Virus record (IMG/VR): IMGVR_UViG_3300027836_000011
Span: 1-64,000 of that record
Length of the DNA stretch: 64,000 nt
Strand: one strand, 5' to 3'
DNA from: a virus
Shown here: piece by piece, positions 6,501 to 18,300 of the stretch
Layout: each line of letters begins with the position of its first letter
How positions within the stretch are numbered: the stretch's first letter is position 1
The notes under the pieces: model-generated
The model's database searches: none
Told to the model about the DNA's origin: nothing
What the model saw: only the letters and a program-made list of their open reading frames with translations
Made by a program: the position numbers and the translations under genes

Positions 6501-9299
6501 CATTTGCATAAGATCATCTAACATATCTTCTGTGAACATACTTCCTTGACCACCCCAATCATTAGTTGATCTAGTTCTGATAACCTCTTTTACATAATCT
6601 GTGATAGCATCATTTATCAAACCTTCTTTACCATTAGTACCAATAAGTTTGTTTTGCTCAAGTTGCATCTGAAGAACCAATGTTCTTTGAGTTGCATTTA
6701 ATTCTTTAGAATCTTTAATTGAGTATAAAGCTTCAAATGTATTTAAAAATCTATTGAAGTTTAAAGCATACGTAATATACTCAGGTTTATTTATATTAGC
6801 CGGATCTTGAACATATGATGTAAATTTTTGCATCTGATTCAAAGAACTTCTTAATAGATTTGTATATGTTTGAGATCTTGCTATTGGACCAGTATTCATA
6901 TTGCTGGCAATGTAAGCTAACGTACTAGCAATATCATCACGCGTTTGTTCCTTAGTTCTATCTCTGAAAACATTATTCTTAAGTTTATCTAATGCTTTGT
7001 CTTGCTCTATTAAAGCAACACTATAATTTTGTAAGGCATCAAAAATAACATTGTACTCAGGATATTGTTGGGCATCTATTGTATCTGCAATTTGTTCTAG
7101 TGCTTCTATATCTTGATCACCACGGTATATAGCATCTTCTGCAGTATTGATTGCTCTATCAAGATTTTCCTTTTCAGTATTATTCATTACTGATGGGACA
7201 AGCATATCAACATAAAGTAAGTTTTGTGATATAGGGTGTTCAACTCTACCATCTAATCTAAACTTATTATTAAATACTTGTTCTTTCCCTTTACCTGTTA
7301 TATCTGCTTGTATATGAAATGTAATGGCACCACCGTCTCCTTCATAAACAGTATAGCCCATGTTTTCAAACATACGTCTATAAAGATTTACTTGAAGATT
7401 GTGTTGAGCCATGGTTGATAACTTATCAACTCCATGTATTTTTTTAAGATCACTACCAAGATAAATCTTTGGTGTACCATCAGGATTTAAAATAGGTTTT
7501 CCTTCAGCATCTAATGCAGGAACATCTTCTTTTAACTCATATTCTTTTATTTCATAAGTTGAACCTTGTGTTCTACCTGGTATTTTGTTTTTAACTGCGT
7601 CAACAAAAGTTTTATCATAGATAGAATTTTTACTTGTCTTTAAATCAACAATTCTTATTTTACCATTCTTATCTATAACAACTAAGTCTGCTGTACCAGC
7701 AAGTTTTGTTGCTTCATCAAATACAACTACTTGAGAAATACCAACAGCACCTTGTGGAATTAACTGAGTAAGTTGTTCTTCTAACATATCAAACATCTTA
7801 CCTGCTAATTCTTTATCTAAAACTTTCATTTGAGGGAAAGCTTCATCAAAAGATTGCTCAGAAATTATAGCATCTAGTAAGGCATCTATATCATTTCCAA
7901 TTGCCAGATTAAGTTGTACATCTTCTTCATTAGCAAGTTGACCTTTAATTGCTGTAGTAACTGATTTATAGATTTCACGGTTAGTAATATCTACATAGGT
8001 ATGATCTTCTTTATTAAGGACCACAATTGTATTAGCAGAAGCTGTGTCACTTAAATTTGCAGACAAAGAATCTATCTCTTCTTTTGAACTAATGGCAACA
8101 TGAAATAGTTTTTTGATTATTTCTTGTTGAATGCTGTTAGATTTATCTAATGCTTTATTAACTATCTTTTGTTTTTCAGGAGACAGTGAATATCTTACCT
8201 TTCCATTAGCTCTGCTTTCAAGTTTAAAACGTATTCCTTCTGTATTTAAAAGTTTAGCAATATCACTAAATTTAGTTTTGCTATTAATGTCTTTTACAGA
8301 TAAAGGATTACCTGTAATATATTCATTTAAATTATTGATAACATTTGCAAACCAATCTAAAGCTTCCTTAATTCTATCCAAGAATTTTTTAGTTGGACTT
8401 TTCTCATACTCATTATTGAAATGTCTAGACAAAGCTTGAGTAACAATCTCAAGATCTCTTTCCAATTGGCTAAAGTTTTTATTATTGCCATATGCTTCTG
8501 CAATAGACTGAGCCATTTCAGGAAAGTTAGCTTTAGCTTCAGCAAGTAAACCATTAAACAATTCAGGGTTGTCCATTTTAATTGCATCAATAAATGGATG
8601 AAGTATTTCTTCAATTGCTGTTTCATCTGTTACTCTTCCTCTAATTAAATAAGCAACACCATCAACGTAAAAAGAGTTTATGTTTTTAAATTTAACATCA
8701 CCTTTTTGCCATTTTGGTAATGAATTATAAAGAGTCTCTGCCTCAGTAACACTTAGCATTTTAACTCTTATCTGAGGAAACATTCTTAATAAATGAGTTA
8801 CAACTGCTCTAGCTCTTGGTGTATCCCATGATCTAGAAGATTCCAACATATCTTTTGGAGTAAATACATTTTGATTTACTTCTATCTTATATGTTTTATC
8901 AGTTGCTATAATTGAAACAGAATCCAAAGGAATATTATTTGCCTTTAAGTATTCAATGATTTTATTTTTATTACTTTCTACAACTGTTTTATCATATACT
9001 CTATCAGTATAGAAAAGATTTGGGTTAGAAACATTGATCAAGTTTAACCCAAACTCAGTATGTATAAGTTTTTTATCTCTTAAATTAGACAGCAAACTAT
9101 CAGCAAAACTTTTTTGTTTTATTGAAAAGGCAACTTTATTTAATTTTTCAAATTGCTTTGCTTCAACTATAGTTGGAAAAACATCTGTATTATTAACACT
9201 TTGCCAAGCATTGATAATATTGTTTGTTGCAATTTCACTTTTATAAACTTCTTGTAAAGCTTTATATTCTTCCGTGTTTTTATTAGGACATTTTGCCAT
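3522..9299 (-). CDS. Giant virion (cargo-type) protein with PD-(D/E)XK nuclease motif
   Basis: A 1,925-residue protein and the last gene of the virion module. Around residues 525-557 it carries a RecB/Cas4-like PD-(D/E)XK nuclease signature: E529, then GTADLVV with D538, then IVDLKTSK with D552 and K554. Near residues 225-240 it has EEILHPF (230-234), which resembles an HExxH metallopeptidase motif with the first His replaced by Glu, so probably inactive. Long helical, Asn/Lys/Glu-rich stretches and a hydrophobic segment (ELGIMLSVFVLNSVLSSVLA, followed by DDDD) near the C-terminus fit a protein delivered from the capsid. Start: ATG at 9299 (MAKCPNKN); an in-frame TTG at 9305 is less likely. 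Only 6 bases separate it from the polymerase gene, implying co-transcription. Whether the nuclease cuts host or phage DNA is unknown. Confidence 0.75.
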   Translation of the reverse strand: MAKCPNKNTEEYKALQEVYKSEIATNNIINAWQSVNNTDVFPTIVEAKQFEKLNKVAFSIKQKSFADSLLSNLRDKKLIHTEFGLNLINVSNPNLFYTDRVYDKTVVESNKNKIIEYLKANNIPLDSVSIIATDKTYKIEVNQNVFTPKDMLESSRSWDTPRARAVVTHLLRMFPQIRVKMLSVTEAETLYNSLPKWQKGDVKFKNINSFYVDGVAYLIRGRVTDETAIEEILHPFIDAIKMDNPELFNGLLAEAKANFPEMAQSIAEAYGNNKNFSQLERDLEIVTQALSRHFNNEYEKSPTKKFLDRIKEALDWFANVINNLNEYITGNPLSVKDINSKTKFSDIAKLLNTEGIRFKLESRANGKVRYSLSPEKQKIVNKALDKSNSIQQEIIKKLFHVAISSKEEIDSLSANLSDTASANTIVVLNKEDHTYVDITNREIYKSVTTAIKGQLANEEDVQLNLAIGNDIDALLDAIISEQSFDEAFPQMKVLDKELAGKMFDMLEEQLTQLIPQGAVGISQVVVFDEATKLAGTADLVVIDKNGKIRIVDLKTSKNSIYDKTFVDAVKNKIPGRTQGSTYEIKEYELKEDVPALDAEGKPILNPDGTPKIYLGSDLKKIHGVDKLSTMAQHNLQVNLYRRMFENMGYTVYEGDGGAITFHIQADITGKGKEQVFNNKFRLDGRVEHPISQNLLYVDMLVPSVMNNTEKENLDRAINTAEDAIYRGDQDIEALEQIADTIDAQQYPEYNVIFDALQNYSVALIEQDKALDKLKNNVFRDRTKEQTRDDIASTLAYIASNMNTGPIARSQTYTNLLRSSLNQMQKFTSYVQDPANINKPEYITYALNFNRFLNTFEALYSIKDSKELNATQRTLVLQMQLEQNKLIGTNGKEGLINDAITDYVKEVIRTRSTNDWGGQGSMFTEDMLDDLMQMSTDISMDELFVQDMATQKDTILAVMDKIYKSKKQELLDKIAEREGLIRNAGNELLKLSGNVDTQKLYDFMLEYDKNGDFTGFYIQKIGQEYYNIQDSLRSKLYDDNGVPYEYKDVSNLDKAKPEDIKYNIELAKNKAAFSKFFQAESVDANGELADGEYHKYTDEFINARKRYEFWVPSKNKQYGTWYRKPRISDRDYAIYEAKYYNFSTYTKALRVNGEPTGVIAKEQVLRAPKVQFREARERTESGKDMRSEKYRALMDPTKTDALSVSQRNFYNLFVKYYETELLNKLPQGIKDQMSGRVPIVKNNILDSLKDKPNIVSKMYAGTVRSIKNFTQETATQKNVLLDEQGNFVNSLPIFYTGKIRVDEELKNVETEITALQDKKKKGLINPEAYKTELALLNGKAAQLRSQPSLGELNKDMTSALIKFSAMAEHYEVMGEIEDTLTAMVKVIENRTYTSSDPMVNMGTTINGKFKKTGVIKGPDSNALKRAKKYMSMIYYDNELISKGMADKFFDELIGLSSLSYVAFNPFGNLNNYVMGRINNGIEVLGSRYFSKKNYARATREYNTQGIPGLLSRTSAAITDIADIATLGKTGLKKSDYDADKPNSKYEAFVDMFRMMDKATDIRENASEFDSKSIWSRFKEWGYVIQDAAEYNVQSKVGMAILMDTTIKNSKTGETLSLYDAFNYNADTHKNELLDGYDTVISKNGTEQPYSDQFRYDLRNEIREVNKQIHGNYAKEDRMVIQGHTLGNLATQFHKWVAPAIRSRLRREYFDQNLGWLEGRYRSFFKFLNHVKGEMVRGNISMNPKNYAESFKEAYGFTGQGGNLDQRAEDKLRGFYRTTGELGIMLSVFVLNSVLSSVLAGDDDDSELETRLKNLIRLQGDRTYKEMLLFTPTPEGLKQQYALMKSPIATTRTLGELGEAISLSYMTPLAYLYKSDEEFYADSEYVYQNKPNKGKLKVYKNWADVVPLLYSIQKWDNMIKEQEFYIK

Positions 9300-9305
9300 A
9301 GTCAA

Positions 9306-12300
9306 TTATAGATTACATTTTTTTATTTGATCAATAAATTCTTCTTGGTCTTTATAGATACCTTTATCATACATTTCTATAAGATCTTCCAAAGATAATA
9401 CATTATTATTTACTCTCAAGTTTTCTTTAGCTTCTGTATTCTTTTGAATATTTTCATCCCAGAAATTCTCAATTGCAGAATAATCACTTTCTACTTCAGC
9501 TGCAAACTCTTCATACAACTCTCTTTCAAGATCACTCATAGAATCAAGTAATGTAGTTTGTAAACCAGTCTCAACAATATCTGACTCAACTTCTTCTTCT
9601 ACTTTTGTTTTTGGTTCAGCAGTAAGCATAGCCTCTAGCGCGCTGATGTTAGCAATGTTATTACCATTGACATTAACACCAAATTCAGTTGCATCAATAG
9701 TGGCATCTTCATCTTGTAAAGCTGCTGTTTGAACTCCTTGCGCAAAAGACATCTCATCAAATTGAATACTATCAGTAAATGAATCTTGTTCAGCTCCTAA
9801 GTTTTTAGTTTTAAGAGATTGTCTTATAGCTTTGTATGTAGGTCTTTCACCAAACATAAACCCAATTGGATTTTGTTGATTAGAACCTTGCGTTTCTACT
9901 TCTTCATAAACTTTTGTTGTTGCTTCATCTTCAGTTGTAGACATATAAGTTTTATATGTAACAAACCCAGTAGCAATATCCTCAAGTTTCAGTCTTACAA
10001 AGCTTTTAGGATTTGCCCCATACATATCTTCCCACTTAATTGTGATTTTGTTTTCTTTAATACTTACACCTTTAGGTAAAGCACCTGTTTCACTTCTGTT
10101 AAGGGTATATAATAATGGACCATTAATATTTGATTGTAAATAATTATTAACAAAATCAGATTCTAATTCTGCTTTATTTAAACCAAACACTTTTTTAATG
10201 TTTGCATCATCATCAGTTCTTAATGCTTTATTAGCAGTTTCAATTTGACTCAAATAAGAATCCATAGTAAATGGACTAACAGCTTCTAGTAAAGATGCAT
10301 AACCTGTTTGCAAACCATCTTTAACCATTATATAATTGATTATAGATAAAGCATCATTCTTAGTCTCTAATGAACCATATAGTTTAGCAAATGAATTTTG
10401 TAAGTCAACTTTTTGACCAGCATTCAAACTTCTAAATGTATTAGCGTTAAGCAAATTCAAGCCAGATTGATTTTTAGCATCTGTTGCTTTAACACTTACC
10501 ACAAAGTTATCTAAAAAGAAATTATTTTGACCTGCATCTGTAGTACGTAATCTATCAACTATATCATTAATTGATTGATATCCGCCACCTGGATAAATTA
10601 AATTGTTATTTAATGTTGCTACAGATTGAGAATCATTATTTAATTTAGTTTGTTGATATGCTTTAATAGTCAAGTATGATAATAAATCTCTTGAAATTTT
10701 TGCTTTAATCTCCTCAGTAAATTCAATTGAATCAGAGTTTACATTTTCAAATACTTTATTTAATATCAATTGAAAATTTTCACTTGCTGATAAAAAGGTA
10801 ACCGGTAACAAATCATTTTTGATTTGGTTAAATATCTCAAGATATTTTGATTGCCAAGTCTTGCTTTTGTATATAGGATTTAAATCCATCATAGCATCTT
10901 TATCAAATAGCTTATCTATTTGCTCAGACTTTTCATTAATTGAAGCAATATCTTTACCCAAACCATTTGTCAAACCTGCAACTGCAGACATGTTACTTGT
11001 AAAGTCTTTAACTTTTACAGAGTTTGAAAATAAATTTAATATGGCAATTTTTTCTTTATCAGTAACTTCTTCAGGATTATTGAATGCATCTATTAAAAGA
11101 TTATCATTAACCTTAATAAACTCTGTAGCTTTAGCATCATCTTTTTTACTTGCTTTAGTTTTTTCAACTAAACCTGATAACACTGCATTCAATATACCAT
11201 TAACACCTGGATCTAATTTCTCTTTCTTATTAAATGCTTGAGAATATATATCTTGTATCATTGGATTATTAATCAACAATAAAGATGTTTTAATAGGAAC
11301 ACCCAAAGCAGTTAAGTTAGCAACTACACCAAGAGCATGTTTATTCAAACCAAGTTTAGCAACAAGACGTTCTTTAGCATTATCAGTAGCCATTGTAATT
11401 AATGATGATATGATATCTTGCTTACGTAACCCTTCTATACCATTTGCTAATTGCTCTCTAGTTACACCAAAGTCATCATAAGTAATACCATTGATACTAA
11501 TTGCGGGTCCTTTTTCATTTATTGTAATACCATACTCAGTTAGTAAACTCAAGTATACATTAGGTAATACAATGGCCCCAATAGCAGCACCTTTGTTATT
11601 TGTAAATGCTTTTATTTTACCAATGATATTATTGATATCAATATTGTCTTCTCTAGAACGTTCAAGTAAACCTGGTAACACTTGCTCTAATGCTTTCAAT
11701 TCATCAGTTAATATTTGTAAACTAGCAGATGTATATGAAATAGGTGTTTCATTTTCATTTGTTGTTTCTGTAACACCAGTATTACCCATCAAAGCATACT
11801 TATAATCTAATATAGCATTGCTCATAGGTGCCTCATATGGCTCACGGAATTTCTTTTTGTATTCTAAGTATTGATCTTTTGTAATAGGTAAACCTAAAAT
11901 TTGTAAAGCTTTAATACCATTTTCTGATAACCCAGCATCTGAAGCAACTTCTTGTTCTATATCAGTTACAGAATTTTGTACACTTGCTGCTTGAAAATCA
12001 TTTTTATATAATTGTAATGCTTCAGCATAAACAGTTCCAGACTTGTTAACTTTTTCAGATACATATTTTAAGTAGTCAGTATACTTACCATTGTCTGTAG
12101 TTTGTTTACCATACTCATAGAATTTTCCTTTATCCTCATAGAACTCTTTAATTTGCATGTAAACTTTATCAATATCAAAATCCGCTCCTGATATTTCAAT
12201 AAGCTCTTGAGCAAACATTGCAGATGAACCATAGAACGCAGGTAAGAAGTCAACATGTTTAATGTTTATTGTTGAGTGATTATCTTGAGATGGAATACGT

Positions 12301-15300
12301 ACACCAAACATTTTTGATAATACATCCGGGAATGCTGAATCAGTATTCTCAACTAAATCCATTACAGATTTAAAGTGAGCTGGCATAAGCATCTCAGTAT
12401 ATCTTTCACCTGTAAAGTTTCCATCTTTATCATATTCTTTTACACCAGATCTTAAACGGTCAAGTATAACAACACCATTTTTATTATCTTTAAGTGTAAC
12501 AGATAAAGTATCATACGCACCTAGTTCAGGTTTGTTGGCCATACTATTCCAAACATTCTCTCTAATGATTTCTGATCTATCAGGTACACCATTTTCATCT
12601 ACACTAAATACTCTTCTATAAACTTTGGTACCAAAATCAGATACTAAAGCTACAGCATGACCTGGTGCTTTTTCAGCAAGCGCGCCTTTACTTAAATAAC
12701 TTAAGAACAACTGTTCAAATTTATTTAAAGTAATAGGATTATTTAAATCATATTTTTGTTCTCCATCTTGAGTTGAAAAGAACTCTAACAAGTTACTACT
12801 TGCTTGAGATGCTTTAAGACCCTCAGTAGCATATCTTAAAAATGCCATTAAGTTTGGAGTTACTTTATTATTTTGTTTAGAGATTGCAAGTTCTTGCATT
12901 CCTTTTTCAAAACTGAAAATTAAGTTTCTTTTATTCTTGTATTTTAATTCAACTTTAGCTGAGGTAGCAAGATTATAAGCAGTTCTAATTTGACCTACAG
13001 TCATATTCAAAGCTTCAACAAAGACATCATCTTTTTGCTCAGAAGTAACAATATTTTTTACTTGTGTTGGATCAATAACTTCTGTCTTATTTGACGGTGT
13101 TAAAACCTGAAGACCCATGTATTTTGCACTCAATGTACTATGACCATTTGTAAATGAATTAGTATTACCCAAGTCACTAAGTGGATTTACACGTTGCTTT
13201 AACATTTTAAGTGCAGTCAATGGTGCCGCTATACTAATTGTTTCTTTAGTTTTTTCAATAGCTTCAAGTTTAACTCTTAAGTTATGCAAGTCAACTTTAT
13301 TTTCTTTAGGTACAAAAGTTACATTTCCATTTTCATCTACAATTTTATTAGATGTAAGTTGTGGAGTTAAAACAAAAGCAGACATTTTGATAAATGTTTT
13401 ACCATCACCATACACTAATTTCTTAGAGTTAAGCATACTATCCATATCTACATAACCATCTTGACCAAATATTTCTTCTGATGATATATCTTCACCAGCT
13501 TCAATTTTATCAATCAGTCTTGCTTGAGCAGGATTAAGTTTACCAAATCCAAACCACATATATCTAAATGCTTTTGTAGTCATCCACATTTGAGCATCTG
13601 ATCTATCAATGTTACTACCAGTTAAAGCAGATACACCAATTGGTTCCTCTAAAGCAACTAAACTAATATCATCAACTGTATGCATTACACCCATATCTTC
13701 TGCAGATATAGAAGTATAAGCACTATAGTATGCAGCATTCTGCATCTTAGCTCTTTTAACAGCATCAACTCCATCTTTTAATGTAACAGCCTGGTCACCT
13801 AAAAGAACTTCGTTTATAGCTGATGTATTGATCCAGTCATTAAAGAATATTTGTTTTAAGTTATATTCTTTATCATAAGTAAGATTAAGCAATTCAGCTG
13901 ACTCAACTAAATTTTGATTAGGTTTTGTTGTAGCTGCTAAACCTTCAGTTATATTTTTACTTAATTGATCTTCTATTTGTAATTCTTTTATGCCTTCAGA
14001 AAATTTATTGTATTGACTTTCTAATTGTGCATTTACTATAGATTTAAATGCCTTATCAGTTATATTTAATTCTTTCAAAGCATCTGCTAAAGATGGAGCA
14101 TTTTCACGTTTTGCAATTTCTTCTAAAGAAGCTTTTAATTCTGGAGTAAGTAATAATCCTGAATTAATTAATTTAAATGCTCTACCATTATTAGTATTGT
14201 ATCCAAGTTGAATTTCTTGAGTTTTAGTTTCAGGATTTGATTCTCTTCTGATTCTATCATACTCAGTTTCAATGTTGGTTGCAAAAGCATTTATTGTTTC
14301 ATCAGTCAATACAACTTTGCCACCACCCGGTTTATCAAACTTAACAGCTTTAATTACAGGTAGATAAGTTAAATCCCCAGTATTAGATGCTTCCAATACT
14401 CTAAGTAATACAGGAGCCAATGCGGCTTTAACTGTTTTATTTAACACATTATCAAAGTATTCAACTGAGTCAACCTTATTACTTTTGGTATTTAATAGAG
14501 CAGTGTATGTATTAAGTATACTTAATGCAAATTCTTGTGGTGTATAATTACCATAAGATGCTTTATTAGAGACACCTGAAATCTTATCATTAAGTTCTTC
14601 TTCAGTACTATTAATTTTACCAACACTACTTCCAGCAATTCTTAATACTTTCTGTCTGTTTTCTGCAGACATTTGTATAAATGCTTCACTATTTAAAAGA
14701 AAGTTATTTCTTAAATATGGATCAGAATCTTTAAGACGCTCAAGTTCTGCTACATCATTTAATTCTTGTATTCTTTTTAAATGGAATGTAGGAAGTTGAT
14801 GTGCATATACCAAGTTACCTTCAGGGTTTTTGAATACAGATGCTCCAATTGTTTCATCAAATGGCGCATTTTGAATTGCTAATGTTCTAATTCTAGAACT
14901 AGCTCCTGTTTCTCCTTCACTAAAGATATCATTACCCTGTTGGATTAATTTATTTATTTCAAGAATATCACTATAGCTTATAGGCGTTTGTTCAGAATTA
15001 GCATTTACTAATGCTGCCTGTGGAACTGTAGGATTATTTCTAGATGATGCAATACTAAATGCAATAAATTGCTTGCTTAATTTAATACCAGTAAGTCTAA
15101 AAATATCTTGTGAATATTTAGAAGATAACTCAGATAATTTTGGATCTGAAATTTCTGTATCACTAGGTTTTAAATAACTTGCAAAATCTTCCAATGTTCT
15201 AACAGTTTCATTCTTAACTTTTACATCAGATTTAATTTTCTTTTCAGCTTGTCCCCAAGCTTGAGACCATGATTCTAATTGTGAATTAATATCATCTCTT

Positions 15301-18300
15301 TGTGCTGCAGAATAAATTAATACTGCACCGGCATTATCTCTTTGTACAAATAAGTAATCTACTCTAAATGTTGTGAATCCTTTTACAACAGATTGAAATA
15401 AAGCAGCATTCTTAATCTTAGTAGGTAATGGACCTGACTCTAATAATGTATCTACAGATATACCAAAGTCTTGTAATAATCTTGTTACAACAGCACCAGT
15501 CTGTGGATTATCTAATCCAAAGAAGTACATATTCTGTAACATCTTTTTAGGATCATCAATATTCTTAACAGCTTTTAATAATCCATTATAAGCAGATGTA
15601 AAGTTAATTGGAACAATTAGTTTTACTCCAGGCTTTAATTCTGTATTACCAAAGTAATCTGTTTCTTCTATAGTTGTTGTAGCCAAATAACTTCTTAGCC
15701 CTTCAGATAAGGAACCAAAACCACCAATCATAGACGCATCCATGTTGTATTGTTCTACATTTCTTAAACCAACTTGCTCTTCAAAATATTCATTATTATA
15801 TTCTTCTTCTTGAGTTTGCTTAGTTATAATGTTTAATACTTTAAATACTTCAGATTTTAATTCATCAGAAAAATTATAAAATACCTCATTGATTTGTGGT
15901 AAAAATTTCTTTTGTTCATCTGAAAGTTTTTGATTTGATTCTGTTTCTTCATCATATAAAGCAGCAAAATCATTCATCACGTTCTCAAGTATGTCCCCAC
16001 GCTTAACATTAGGGTCTCTTACTTTTTGTATTTCTTGAATATACATAGCAGCTATACTTGAAACTAAAGGTTCAGCAATAGCACTATCTAAGAAATAGTA
16101 TCCAATTTTGTTATTAGCATTTTGTTCAGTATCATATGGTAATAATGCATTAGCTTCTAATGATACACCAGTCATTAAACTGTTGACAAATTGATTTGAA
16201 TTTATTGACGCATTTTTAAACTTGCCCGCATCAATGTTTTCATATAACGTAAGTAATTGATTCTTAGTAAAGGACTGGAATACAGACTTAATCCACTCCA
16301 TAATTCTAGTGAATAAAGACTTAACAGAAGAATCTGTTTGAGTTGATTTTGCATTTGTTTTAAATTTTTCAAATTCATCAGCCAGGTATTCTTCATAATA
16401 TTCTTGTTCTAATCTTTCACGGCTCATGTTAGAATAAGTATCTGCTGAATTTCTGAATCTTTCTAATTCAGCTTCAAAGCTTTTTCCTTCTGCTCTTAAC
16501 TTAGCTCTTACTTCTTTTCTTGCAATTGCTAAATATTTTGTAATTTCTGCATCAGTTAATAGCATTCTAAACACACCATGAAATGCTTCATGATATCTAA
16601 ATGGAGATCTAGCTCCAGTAAACAATGTTCCATTAACAGTTAATCCTCCACCAAGATCATTAAGGTTTAATACAAAAGCACCAACGCGTACACCAGCATT
16701 CTTAAGATTATTACCTAATGTTTCAATATCAGCTATAGATATAAAACTAGGAAGATTGTTTCCGGCCCACTCTGTAAATACATCAATGTCTTCAACATCA
16801 GCGGCAGCATCTTCAACAGAAACTATTTTGTTAGCTTCACTTTCTAATTTTTTTCTTTCAGCTAAAAGATCTTGATACTCTTTGCTTTCCTTAACAGCTT
16901 TAATTTTAGCAGCTCCAACTAACCCTTGAGTAAGTTGTGCTTTAAGAATTTCAAGTTGTTGTTTAACACCTTCTAGTTTATTTAATCTAACACCATTTCT
17001 TAAAGCATTAATATCATCTACATTAATGTCTTCAGGATTTATGCTATCAGTATTTATTCTATCTGCTTTTTCTTCTGGAGTTACTACATTAGATACATCC
17101 GCTTTAGTAGAAACTAATACAGGTAACTTAATTATAACAGAACCATCTGCTTGGTTAAACAATAATTGTACACCAGGCATTAAAGATGTTACTTGTTCTT
17201 TAATTTTATTAAATTCATCTTGAGTAATACCTGTTTGTCTTTCATATAAATCTTGAATCTCATCTTCTGTTTTTGCATTTTTAAGTTTCTCTAATGTTGC
17301 TTTATTTAATTCAACATTATTAGTTACTGGATTACCATTAACCGTAAGAACCTCATAATCTCTTTTTAGATTATTTGCATAAACTCTTAGACCATCTAAA
17401 GATATATTTGTTTTCTCTGTATATTCATGACCAGCAGGTAATAGTTTTTGAACCTCAGTCATCATACTTTTAAATGAAGCCTTATCACCTGATTTGTTTT
17501 CCATTTTGGATGTCCACCTATTTGAAGGAGTAATAACAACATTACCATTGACAATAGATTTAGTATAGATTCTGATATAACCCACATAATCATTATCAGA
17601 TTTACCTGTCATTATAACATCAACAAGACCATTTTCAGGATTAGTGTATTCAGCAATACCAACCCCATTAACTTCTTTATAAGAAGATATATTAGAATTT
17701 TTATTACTACCACCAACTACATCAGCAAATTCAGATTGATCAGGAAATAAATCCTTACGTCTATCTTGCATAGGGTCAGCAGCTGTTCTTAATTCAGGTC
17801 CTTTAGGAATTGGATTTCCTTGCGCATCTGTAAACATTTCTGTTGGTGTAAATACACCTTGTGTAACTACAGGAATATTTTTAGCAGCTTGAATAGCTCC
17901 AGAATCAGCAGATAATTGAATTGCACTAACTGATGAAACTTGAGGTGCTACTTCAGTTGTAGTTTTTTCAATTATTTCTTGAACACCCGCTTCTCTAGAA
18001 TATGAAGCTCTAAAGTTTGCAGCTGTAAGATTTACATCAGAAGCAACCACTGCTGGTAATTCATTAAACTGATCTAATAAAAGTTTAAGTTTTTGATCAA
18101 CAGATAAATCTTTATTTAAAATATCAGCTTTGTTTAGTCTAACTATACCTATTTGTTTATTATTTGAATCAGAAATTTCCAATTCAATTTTACCCCATGG
18201 ACTTACTTGTAATGAAAGTCTGAATCCTGGTTTAGCACTAATAAATAATTCACTTCTTAAAGCTTTATTGTAATCAACATTAAATCTTTTATCAAATTTC

